A stretch of DNA of 6,394 nt from CAZESS01 sp964594625 (GTDB lineage: Archaea; Thermoplasmatota; E2; UBA202; DSCA01). The notes beneath the pieces are model-generated. The model was not told the origin of the DNA and searched no databases. It worked only from the letters and a program-made list of their open reading frames with translations. The stretch spans positions 1 through 6,394 of the forward strand of contig CAZQNC010000080.1 of assembly GCA_964594625.1 (NCBI GenBank), written 5' to 3'. The position numbers and the translations under genes are program-made. Of the stretch, positions 1 through 5,548 are shown piece after piece. The number at the start of each line of letters is the position of its first letter. The stretch's first letter is position 1.

Positions 1-697
1 TGGCCGAGTCCGGGCTGACGCCGTCGAACGAGGTGTAGATGGTTTTCAGGCCGGCGTCCCGCCACCGCCGCACCCGCTCGACCGCTTTGTCGGGCTCCTC
101 ATAGTAGTCGATGCCGACCGAGATGGAGTTCGAGTTCAATTGGATGTGCGGTGAGCCCATCTCGACGGCGCCGGCGATGATGTCGGCGAGGTCGTCGCGC
201 ATGGCGGGTTCGCCGCCGGTGATCTGGATGGGGGGGACGTAGCCGTTGAACCGCCGGGCGGTGCGGATGTCCTCCATGATGTCCTCCAGCGATGGCTCAT
301 ACACGAAGCCGGCTTTTTCCTCGTAGAAGAAGCAGTACCAGCAGCGGAGGTCGCATCGGTTGGTGACCGCCACGTTCAACAGCGCGGTGCTGTTTTTGTG
401 CTGGCTGCACAGACCGCAGCTTTGGAGGTCGTGCTCGTGCTCGATGTCGGTGTCGATGTCCGCCTTCCGGTCGTCCGGCGGCGGAAATCGCTTGACCTTC
501 TGCCAGTATTCCAGGGTGCCGATTCGCTCCCTCGTCCCGTTTTCCTTGAGCAGGTACACCATGCCGTTTTTTTCCACGTAGGCGGCGGGAATGGTCGCCG
601 GGATACCCGTCTGTTCCATTGCCTCCTCGTCGACGCTGCGCGTGGTTTCCAGCACATCGTATCCCTCCTGCCGTGCAGCTGCTTCCACGGATCCCAT
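1..697 (-). CDS. Radical SAM protein of the archaeal tetraether synthase (Tes)-like group, N-terminal 232 residues
   Basis: Partial gene; the C-terminus lies beyond the left edge. Translation from the ATG at 697 gives, in order, a Cys-free N-terminal domain (about 1-85), a CGLC pair followed by H (C94, C97, H100), the radical SAM cluster motif CDLRCWYC (C115, C119, C122), and the SAM-binding ITGGEP motif (159-164). The CGLC...H...T...TNRC-DL layout is what I associate with Tes and its archaeal relatives, which form carbon-carbon bonds between lipid chains. That substrate is inferred from family resemblance, and another radical SAM subfamily is possible. Tes proteins usually carry a CPxC pair near the N-terminus; here the equivalent stretch (VDEEAMEQ) has no Cys. 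Start choice: the ATG at 697 sits 32 bases from the start of a TATA box and would be nearly leaderless. An in-frame GTG at 655 has a good Shine-Dalgarno site (GGAGGG, 663-668, 7-base gap) and is the main alternative. The gene is divergent from the polyprenyl synthase. Confidence 0.8.
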   Translation of the reverse strand, partial: MGSVEAAARQEGYDVLETTRSVDEEAMEQTGIPATIPAAYVEKNGMVYLLKENGTRERIGTLEYWQKVKRFPPPDDRKADIDTDIEHEHDLQSCGLCSQHKNSTALLNVAVTNRCDLRCWYCFFYEEKAGFVYEPSLEDIMEDIRTARRFNGYVPPIQITGGEPAMRDDLADIIAGAVEMGSPHIQLNSNSISVGIDYYEEPDKAVERVRRWRDAGLKTIYTSFDGVSPDSA

Positions 698-720
698 AGT
701 GGATGTGCCAACGCACGAGA

Positions 721-738
721 TTATTTAAATTTTTCTTG
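721..738 (-). promoter_or_regulatory. TATA box and BRE for the radical SAM gene
   Basis: Reading the minus strand, TTTAAATAA (729-721) is preceded by the purine-rich AAGAAAAA (737-730), which matches the usual archaeal BRE-TATA arrangement. Initiation about 25 bases past the box centre would fall near 700, two or three bases before the ATG at 697. That would give an almost leaderless transcript for that start, or a leader of about 45 bases for the GTG start at 655. Confidence 0.6.
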
Positions 739-766
739 TTGCCCCGGGAGCGCTACAGTAGAAAAA

Positions 767-799
767 ACCGTGGCGACGGCGGTGCCATCGAGCCACGGT
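767..799. repeat. 8-base inverted repeat, possible operator
   Basis: ACCGTGGC (767-774) and its exact reverse complement GCCACGGT (792-799) are separated by 17 bases, so the half-site centres are 25 bases apart, more than two helical turns. It lies about 40 bases upstream of the minus-strand TATA box. This could be a binding site for a dimeric regulator of the divergent pair, but repeats this short can occur by chance in GC-rich DNA. Confidence 0.3.
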
Positions 800-902
800 G
801 GTGCCATGCACACGTACATGATAATCTAGTTTTAAAACATGTGCCCGTGTTTAAAAAGCCGGCTCCGGGCGGGTTAACACATGATACGTCTGCGGCGCGG
901 GC

Positions 903-938
903 GTTAGGTTCATATATAAGATGTTGTTTAGCCCTAAC
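903..938. repeat. Inverted repeat flanking the TATA box of the polyprenyl synthase gene
   Basis: GTTAGG (903-908) and CCTAAC (933-938) are exact reverse complements. They bracket the TATA box and end two bases before the start codon. A regulator bound here would block TFB/TBP loading or initiation. The arms are only 6 bases, so a chance occurrence is quite possible. Confidence 0.22.
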
Positions 939-940
939 AA
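910..940 (+). promoter_or_regulatory. Promoter of the polyprenyl synthase operon (leaderless)
   Basis: The TATA box CATATATAA lies at 911-919 in otherwise GC-rich surroundings. Its first base is 29 bases before the A of the ATG at 940, so transcription is expected to begin at or next to the start codon. There is no Shine-Dalgarno sequence upstream of that ATG, in keeping with a leaderless message. Confidence 0.7.
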
Positions 941-1917
941 TGTCCCTCAGTCACGTGCTCACATTTCAGGAATTCGTCGCGCAGATGCAGGACGAGGTCC
1001 GGCACAAGATCGACCAGGAGGTCGCGGACGAGGACATGCGCTACGCCATCGAAGGCGGCAAGCTGCTCCGTCCCGTCATGCTGGTGCTCTCGTTCAGGGC
1101 ATGCTCCAACGGGCAGCACGACCGTCTCTACGAGCGGGCGCTGGAAAGCGCCGTGGGTATCGAGCTGGCGCATTCGGCATCCCTGCTTCATGACGACATC
1201 ATGGATGACGACGCCGTGCGGCGGGGCAAGCCGGCGTTGCACGTCCAGAAGGGCGTGGGCAACGCCATTCTCACCGGTCATCGGATGATCAGCCAGGCGT
1301 TCCGCATCTCCGTGGAGCACGGCCTGCAGAACGCGCAGATCTTTCTCGACACCTGGGATGACACCCTGGTCGGGCAATTGCGCGACATCGATCTCAACGC
1401 GCACCTGGAAAAAATATTCGAGGAGGAAAACTCCACCGAGCTGCTCATGCGGGAGTACATCCGGGTCATCGAGATGAAAACGGCATCGCTGTTTGCCACC
1501 GCCTGCCGCGCCGGGGCCATCGAAGCCCGGGCGTCGGACGACGTGCGTTCCACCATGGCCGAGTACGGCCGCAACGTCGGCCTGGCCTACCAGATCGCGG
1601 ATGACATGGTGGACATCGCGCAGGGCAAGATGGAGGAGGGCATCATCATGCCGTTGCTGAAGGCTTTCGGCACCGACGTGGACGAGCACACCATCGACCT
1701 GCTGGAAAAAGGCAAGCTGTCCATCGAGGAGGAGCTGGAGAAAAAGGGCACCAGCCTGGAGGAGGTCTACGAGCAGGGCATCACCCATTACGTCCAGCGG
1801 TCGCAGGACATCGCCGACTCACCGGGCATCCCGGACAGCCCCTACAAGAACCTGCTGCGCGAGGCACCGGTGTACATCACCAACAAGATGACGGAAAAAA
1901 TCGGCGTTACGGTATAA
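940..1917 (+). CDS. Trans-polyprenyl diphosphate synthase (isoprenyl diphosphate synthase family)
   Basis: This 325-residue cytosolic enzyme is predicted to add isopentenyl diphosphate units to an allylic primer. Family motifs seen are GGKLLRP (39-45), the first Asp-rich motif DDIMDDD (85-91) followed by RRG (94-96), GQLRD (145-149), KT (180-181), and the second Asp-rich motif DDMVD (221-225). The residue five before the first motif is Ala80, with Ser81 next. Archaeal GGPP synthases usually have Phe or Tyr there, whereas long-chain synthases such as octaprenyl synthase have Ala, so a product longer than C20 is plausible. Oddities: the usual GD after the first motif is GH (His114), and the loop after DDMVD is short and lacks the normal GKP-G-D and GK-T lysines. 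The start at 940 rests on the TATA spacing. The stop codon abuts the ATG of the next gene, so the two are probably cotranscribed. Confidence 0.9.
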   Translation: MSLSHVLTFQEFVAQMQDEVRHKIDQEVADEDMRYAIEGGKLLRPVMLVLSFRACSNGQHDRLYERALESAVGIELAHSASLLHDDIMDDDAVRRGKPALHVQKGVGNAILTGHRMISQAFRISVEHGLQNAQIFLDTWDDTLVGQLRDIDLNAHLEKIFEEENSTELLMREYIRVIEMKTASLFATACRAGAIEARASDDVRSTMAEYGRNVGLAYQIADDMVDIAQGKMEEGIIMPLLKAFGTDVDEHTIDLLEKGKLSIEEELEKKGTSLEEVYEQGITHYVQRSQDIADSPGIPDSPYKNLLREAPVYITNKMTEKIGVTV

Positions 1918-2598
1918 ATGCCCATCGAGCAGAAGGGGATGACGTCTCCTTTTACCCTTGCTACCTCGCTTATCACCGGCGGACTGTTTCCCCTGCTGGG
2001 CGCCTTTTTTGCCTTTTCCACGGGTGCGGTTCCCTCGCTTGACGACCTCTCCTGGCCGGCCATGGCGCTCACCGCGCTCGGCGGCTTTCTCGCCCATTAT
2101 CTGCTGTCGCATACCATCCACGACCTGTATCATTACGAGATAGAGGAACGGGCCACCCTGAGCCGCCGGGGCCTGAAAATGCTGCTGGCCGCAACCGTGC
2201 TGGTGCTGCTGGCCATCGCCGTCTATCTGACCTTGCAGGCGGGCTGGCCGGTGATGGTCTTCGCCGTCATCGGGGCCCTGGTGTCCATGTACGCCGAGGG
2301 ATTGTTTCACAGCGAAGCCCAGATGGCCATCGGGGCCATGTTCCTGGTCATCGGCTCGTTCTACGTCCAGGTGGGCAGCCGGTATCACGGCCTGGAGGCG
2401 TTCACCGAGATATCCGGCATGATATGGCTCAAGCTGGTGCTGCTCTCCCTCTTTGCTTTTTTCTCCCAGTACGGCTGGCTGCTGTTCTACCGGCTGGACG
2501 ACTACGAATGGAGCCCCCGGGTGCGCAACCAGAGCATCCTGCTCGCCAAGCTCGGCCTCCCGTTTCTCATCCTGGCGCTGGCCCTGCCGGTAACGTAA
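1918..2598 (+). CDS. Short UbiA-superfamily membrane protein with altered active-site motifs
   Basis: This 226-residue integral membrane protein has about seven hydrophobic segments (roughly 14-35, 46-66, 87-107, 110-127, 135-152, 167-190 and 207-224). The pattern matches UbiA/MenA prenyltransferases: an N-terminal PF-LATSL helix, a polar motif after helix 2, a later GSFYVQVG like the MenA GTYYVQTG, and a second polar motif ending in LLAKLG, where MenA has TLAVRLG. The catalytic motifs are changed. NDxxDxxxD is HDLYHYEIE (68-76), keeping only Asp69, and the second motif is DDYEWS (194-199) with one Asp replaced. Typical members have nine helices and 280-300 residues; helices 8-9 are absent. 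The ATG follows directly on the TAA of the synthase gene, implying translational coupling, and no Shine-Dalgarno site is visible. It may act on the synthase product in the membrane, or bind prenyl substrates without transferring them. The family call is by pattern and moderately sure; activity is unknown. Confidence 0.7.
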   Translation: MPIEQKGMTSPFTLATSLITGGLFPLLGAFFAFSTGAVPSLDDLSWPAMALTALGGFLAHYLLSHTIHDLYHYEIEERATLSRRGLKMLLAATVLVLLAIAVYLTLQAGWPVMVFAVIGALVSMYAEGLFHSEAQMAIGAMFLVIGSFYVQVGSRYHGLEAFTEISGMIWLKLVLLSLFAFFSQYGWLLFYRLDDYEWSPRVRNQSILLAKLGLPFLILALALPVT

Positions 2599-2609
2599 AG
2601 ACGGGGCAT

Positions 2610-2619
2610 GGATGCATCC
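2610..2619. repeat. Palindrome upstream of the CrtC-like promoter
   Basis: GGATGCATCC is a perfect 10-base palindrome ending 12 bases before the TATA box of the next gene. It sits where an archaeal activator or repressor could bind. No matching copy was noticed at the other promoters in the window. Confidence 0.25.
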
Positions 2620-2624
2620 GGGAG

Positions 2625-2662
2625 CAGAAACCATATATAGGCCAAGCCGTTGGATGGGGTGA
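2625..2662 (+). promoter_or_regulatory. Promoter of the CrtC-like gene (leaderless)
   Basis: The TATA box CATATATAG (2632-2640) is preceded by CAGAAAC (2625-2631), a BRE-like purine stretch. The first base of the box is 30 bases upstream of the ATG at 2662, nearly the same spacing as at the polyprenyl synthase promoter. This decides the start: in-frame TTG (2650) and GTG (2659) codons lie upstream of or at the expected initiation point. Confidence 0.65.
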
Positions 2663-3768
2663 TGCGCGCGCTTGTATTCCTTGTCATCGGCATCCTCGTG
2701 GTGGGGGCTGGCACCGCCGGTCTCACCGTTGAACATCAGGGCTCGACCGGGGGCGACATGCAGCAGCCGGCAGCCCCGGCATCGATGGAGGACGGCGACG
2801 GCGGCGTGGACGACGCGGCTCATTTCAGGTATTACCAGAACGACAGCGACATCTCGCAGTGGTATGAATGGTGGTATCTGAACGTCAAGGGGGACAACGG
2901 CCACAATCTGCTCATCGAGTTTTTTACCTTCGGTGACCTGAACAATCCCCTGGCGTCGGCGGTCGGCGTGGTCATGCTGTTCATGGACGAGGACGGCTCC
3001 ACCTACAAGAGCCTGAAAAGCTATCCGGGCATCCCGTATTCGCTGAGCTACGAGACCTGCGACGTGTCCATCGCCGGCGACCGGTTCGTCCGGCGGGACG
3101 ACGGCAGCTACGACGTCACCTACGATAACTACGTGCAGCAGGTCGACCTTGATTTGCATGTCACGGGGCTGACGGCGCCCGTCGCCGGACGGCGGGACAT
3201 GCTCAACGACCGGGAATGGATGGCGTGGAACGCGGCTGTTCCCGCCGGCATGGTGCAGGGCACCGTGTCATTCCGGGATGACGGCAGGCTGCGGCACTAT
3301 AACATGTCCGGCGTGGGCTACCACGACCACAACTGGGGTACCGCCCGGAAGCTGCCCCTCCAGTGGGACTGGGGCGAGTTCACCGACCCGGCGGTACCGG
3401 TCACCTTCATGTACGGGGCGGCCAAGATAGGCGACGGCCCGTACGAGCACGGCGGCGTCAACATTGCCACCGCATCCGGGGAACGGTTCATCCCCATCGA
3501 AAACATATCGCTGGCCTACCGGGAATGGGAGACCATCGCCGGCATATCCAAGCCCACCGTGCTGCACATCACGGGTAGCAACGGCAGCTGCTCCGTCACC
3601 GCCACGGTACGCCTCCATCGCTACTACCTGGTGGCGGGCACCGGATGGTTCGGCATGCCGTATCTGGCCGGCTCGCTCACCGCCGACATCCACATGGACG
3701 GCCGTCACATCGAGATGCACAGCGTGCTCGGCTTCTACGAGCACCACTATTTTTCTCCCTTCAGCTAA
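2662..3768 (+). CDS. Exported CrtC/AttH lipocalin-like protein (carotenoid 1,2-hydratase fold)
   Basis: This 368-residue protein begins with a hydrophobic segment after MR (about residues 3-21), a signal peptide or membrane anchor without a lipobox Cys. A Gly/Asp/Pro-rich linker runs to about 52. The body carries the family signatures WYEWWY (67-72) and GVGYHDHNWG (217-226), followed by WDWGEF (235-240). These are hallmarks of the hydroxyneurosporene synthase (CrtC)/AttH family, whose fold is two lipocalin-like barrels. Known members hydrate carotenoid end groups, and fungal relatives catalyse cyclisations of polyene substrates. The export segment implies action at the outer membrane face or outside the cell, on a hydrophobic ligand. 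It lies 63 bases after the UbiA-like gene but has its own TATA promoter, so it is co-located yet independently transcribed. Hydratase activity is not established; the exact substrate is unknown. The ATG at 2662 is preferred on promoter spacing. Confidence 0.8.
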   Translation: MRALVFLVIGILVVGAGTAGLTVEHQGSTGGDMQQPAAPASMEDGDGGVDDAAHFRYYQNDSDISQWYEWWYLNVKGDNGHNLLIEFFTFGDLNNPLASAVGVVMLFMDEDGSTYKSLKSYPGIPYSLSYETCDVSIAGDRFVRRDDGSYDVTYDNYVQQVDLDLHVTGLTAPVAGRRDMLNDREWMAWNAAVPAGMVQGTVSFRDDGRLRHYNMSGVGYHDHNWGTARKLPLQWDWGEFTDPAVPVTFMYGAAKIGDGPYEHGGVNIATASGERFIPIENISLAYREWETIAGISKPTVLHITGSNGSCSVTATVRLHRYYLVAGTGWFGMPYLAGSLTADIHMDGRHIEMHSVLGFYEHHYFSPFS

Positions 3769-3842
3769 AATGAAAACAGTAATAAATACCCGGGCAATAT
3801 CCCGCTGAGGACGGGGTCGAAAAGACGGATTTGCCTCCACAT
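3765..3842 (-). CDS. Possible 25-residue hydrophobic small protein
   Basis: An ATG at 3842 is preceded by a long purine tract GGAGAGGAGGGG (3860-3849), which contains AGGAGG (3856-3851) 8 bases before the ATG, an excellent Shine-Dalgarno site. The frame has 25 codons and stops inside the end of the convergent CrtC-like gene. The peptide starts MWRQIRLFDP and ends in a hydrophobic stretch (GILPGYLLLFSF), like a very small membrane peptide. It begins 32 bases after the fhs stop and would be translated from that operon's tail. The purine tract could instead be only the complement of a pyrimidine-rich terminator of the plus-strand gene, so this is tentative. Confidence 0.25.
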   Translation of the reverse strand: MWRQIRLFDPVLSGILPGYLLLFSF

Positions 3843-3848
3843 TTCCGG

Positions 3849-3866
3849 CCCCTCCTCTCCTTTTCA
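3849..3866 (+). terminator. Possible pyrimidine-rich terminator of the CrtC-like gene
   Basis: About 80 bases after the CrtC-like stop, the plus strand has an unbroken pyrimidine run ending in CCTTTTC. Archaeal termination favours U-rich tracts; this one is more C than U, so the call is weak. No strong hairpin followed by a T run was found in the convergent gap of 3769-3874. Confidence 0.2.
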
Positions 3867-3874
3867 TCCGGCCG

Positions 3875-5548
3875 TTAAAACAGGCCGTGCATGGTTCCGT
3901 CGCTGTCCAGGTCCATCTGCTCGGCTGCAGGCCGGGCCGGCAGCCCGGGCATCGTGGTTATCTTCCCGGTGATGGGCACCAGGAAGCCCGCGCCGGCGGA
4001 GATGCGTATCCGCTTGATGGTGACCTTGAAATCCTCGGGCCGGCCCTTCAGCGCTGCGTCGTCGGAAAGCGAATACGGGGTCTTCGCCATGCAGATGAGC
4101 AGGTCCTCCAGCCCCAGTTTTTTGATGATGCGGAGGTCGTCCTCCGCGGTGACCGTGTACACCACCGCGCCGGCGCCGTACATCTTTCGGGCGATGACCT
4201 CGATTTTGTCCTTCACCGGCATATCCGGCTCATAGAGATAGCTGAGCTTCGCCGCCCGGTTATGGATAACGTCGACGGCCTTGCCGGCCAGCTCGACGCC
4301 CCCCTCGCCCCCCTCCGCCCACACGTCGGCGACGGCGAACGGCAGACCATGCTGCAGGCAATACCCCTCGACGACGGCGACCTCCTCGTCGGCGTCCCCG
4401 GCGAAACGGTTGAGGGCCACCACCACGGGGACGTTGAACAACGAGACGTTTTCCACGTGTTTCTCCAGATTGGGCAGCCCCCGGCGGACGGCCTCCGGAT
4501 CCCGCCGACCGGCCTGCGCATCCTCCTGGGGCATGCCGCCGTGGACCTTGAGCGCCCGGATGGAGACCACCATGACGGCCACGTCGGGCGACAGCCCCTG
4601 CCGGCAGACGATGTCAAAAAACTTTTCGGCGCCCAGGTCGCTGCCGAACCCGGCCTCGGTGACGAAGTAGTCCGCCAGCTTCAACCCGAGGCGGGTGGCC
4701 ATCAGGCTGTTGGTGCCATGCGCGATGTTGGCAAACGGGCCGCCGTGCACAAACGCGGGGACGTGCTCCACGGTCTGCACCAGGTTGGGATGCAGCGCGT
4801 CGCGGAGCAGCATGGCCATCGCCCCCACCGCGTTGAGGTCAGCGGCGGTGACCGGCTCCTCCTCGTAGGTGTAGGCGGCGATGATGTTGGAGAGGCGACG
4901 CTTCAGCTCGTCGATGTTCCGGGACAGGCACAGGATGGCCATGACCTCCGACGCTGCGGTGATGGAAAACGAGTCCTGATGCGGGATGCCGTCAGTCGGG
5001 CGGCCTAAGCCGACGACGGTGTTCCGGAGGTTCCGGTCGTTCATGTCCAGCACCCGGGGCCACACGATGTAGCGCGGGTCGATGTGAAACGCGTCGCCGT
5101 GGTAGATGTGGTTGTCCAGCATCGCCGACAGCAGGTTGTGGGCAGCGGTAATCGCGGACAGGTCGCCCGTGAAATGCAGGTTGACGTCCTCCATGGGCAG
5201 CACCTGCGAAAACCCGCCGCCGGTCCCCCCGCCCTTGACGCCCATCGTCGGCCCCAGCGACGGCTCCCGGATGGCCAGCGCCGTTTTCTTGCCGAGCTTC
5301 GCCAAAGCCTGCGCCAAGCCGATGGTCACGGTCGTCTTACCCTCGCCCTCATGTGTCGGCGTAATCGTCGTGACCAGGATGAGCTTGCCGTCCTCGTTGC
5401 CCCGCACGCGCTCCCATATGTCAGGGGACACCTTGGACTTGTGGCGCCCCCAGGGAATCAGCTCATCGCTGCGGATGCCGATGCGCGCCGCCACGTCCGC
5501 GATGGACTCCAGCTCCGTTGCCCGGGCAATCTCAAGGTCTGACTTCAT
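3875..5548 (-). CDS. fhs: Formate-tetrahydrofolate ligase
   Basis: This 557-residue protein has the length usual for the family. It interconverts formate, THF and ATP with 10-formyl-THF, ADP and phosphate, and acts in the cytosol. Visible features are the nucleotide-binding loop TPTHEGEGKTT (63-73), the glycine-rich KGGGTGGGFSQVLPMED stretch characteristic of the family, EAGFGSDLGAEKFFDI, and a complete C-terminus (ISAGAGFLVP, then MPGLP, ending in GLF). Nothing catalytic looks missing. The ATG overlaps the cyclodeaminase stop in an ATGA (5545-5548), with GAGG only 4 bases before it, so expression is probably coupled to the upstream gene. In this operon it may run towards formate and ATP when formimino compounds are degraded, or supply formyl-THF for biosynthesis; direction cannot be read from sequence. 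Confidence 0.97.
   Translation of the reverse strand: MKSDLEIARATELESIADVAARIGIRSDELIPWGRHKSKVSPDIWERVRGNEDGKLILVTTITPTHEGEGKTTVTIGLAQALAKLGKKTALAIREPSLGPTMGVKGGGTGGGFSQVLPMEDVNLHFTGDLSAITAAHNLLSAMLDNHIYHGDAFHIDPRYIVWPRVLDMNDRNLRNTVVGLGRPTDGIPHQDSFSITAASEVMAILCLSRNIDELKRRLSNIIAAYTYEEEPVTAADLNAVGAMAMLLRDALHPNLVQTVEHVPAFVHGGPFANIAHGTNSLMATRLGLKLADYFVTEAGFGSDLGAEKFFDIVCRQGLSPDVAVMVVSIRALKVHGGMPQEDAQAGRRDPEAVRRGLPNLEKHVENVSLFNVPVVVALNRFAGDADEEVAVVEGYCLQHGLPFAVADVWAEGGEGGVELAGKAVDVIHNRAAKLSYLYEPDMPVKDKIEVIARKMYGAGAVVYTVTAEDDLRIIKKLGLEDLLICMAKTPYSLSDDAALKGRPEDFKVTIKRIRISAGAGFLVPITGKITTMPGLPARPAAEQMDLDSDGTMHGLF

Larger units (their letters stand above)
698..939. other. Divergent intergenic promoter region
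   Basis: This 242-base gap separates the two divergent isoprenoid/lipid-type genes and holds no convincing protein gene. It contains the minus-strand TATA box (721-729), an 8-base inverted repeat (767-774 and 792-799), a repeated GGTGCCAT (781-788 and 800-807), and a perfect palindrome GTTTTAAAAC (829-838). It also has a second AT-rich element TTTAAAAA (850-857) and the plus-strand TATA box (911-919). The reading frame of the polyprenyl synthase is open upstream to about 703, but an extension would run through its own promoter and has no family resemblance. Confidence 0.6.

Noticed and set aside
297..716. Other-frame minus-strand ORFs overlapping the radical SAM gene (297-716 and 376-711)
   Set aside because: The third minus frame carries the Cys motif, GGEP and a continuous open frame to the window edge; the other two are Arg/Ser-rich shadows.
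703..939. In-frame upstream extension of the polyprenyl synthase
   Set aside because: It would run through the TATA box at 911-919, adds 79 residues with no family counterpart, and the ATG at 940 has leaderless promoter spacing.
934..1788. 284-codon open frame on the minus strand opposite the polyprenyl synthase
   Set aside because: Shadow of a gene with clear Asp-rich motifs on the plus strand; no recognisable domain.
1819..3159. 446-codon open frame on the minus strand across the UbiA-like and CrtC-like genes
   Set aside because: Antisense shadow: high GC removes stop codons opposite real genes. The translation is rich in His, Gln, Gly and Arg with no family motif, while the plus strand has clear motifs and promoters.
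3268..3867. 199-codon minus-strand ORF opposite the CrtC-like gene, starting just after the fhs stop
   Set aside because: Its composition and lack of motifs mark it as a shadow of the CrtC-like gene; the nearby strong ribosome site is better spaced for the ATG at 3842 in another frame.
3868..3889. Small hairpin CGGCC-loop-GGCCG around the fhs stop codon as a terminator
   Set aside because: The stem is only 5 base pairs, it overlaps the coding end, and no T run follows on the minus strand; bacterial-type hairpin terminators are not expected in archaea.
3887..5008. 373-codon open frame on the plus strand opposite fhs
   Set aside because: The minus-strand fhs is unambiguous over the same bases; the plus translation has low-complexity Arg/Gly/His composition typical of an antisense frame.
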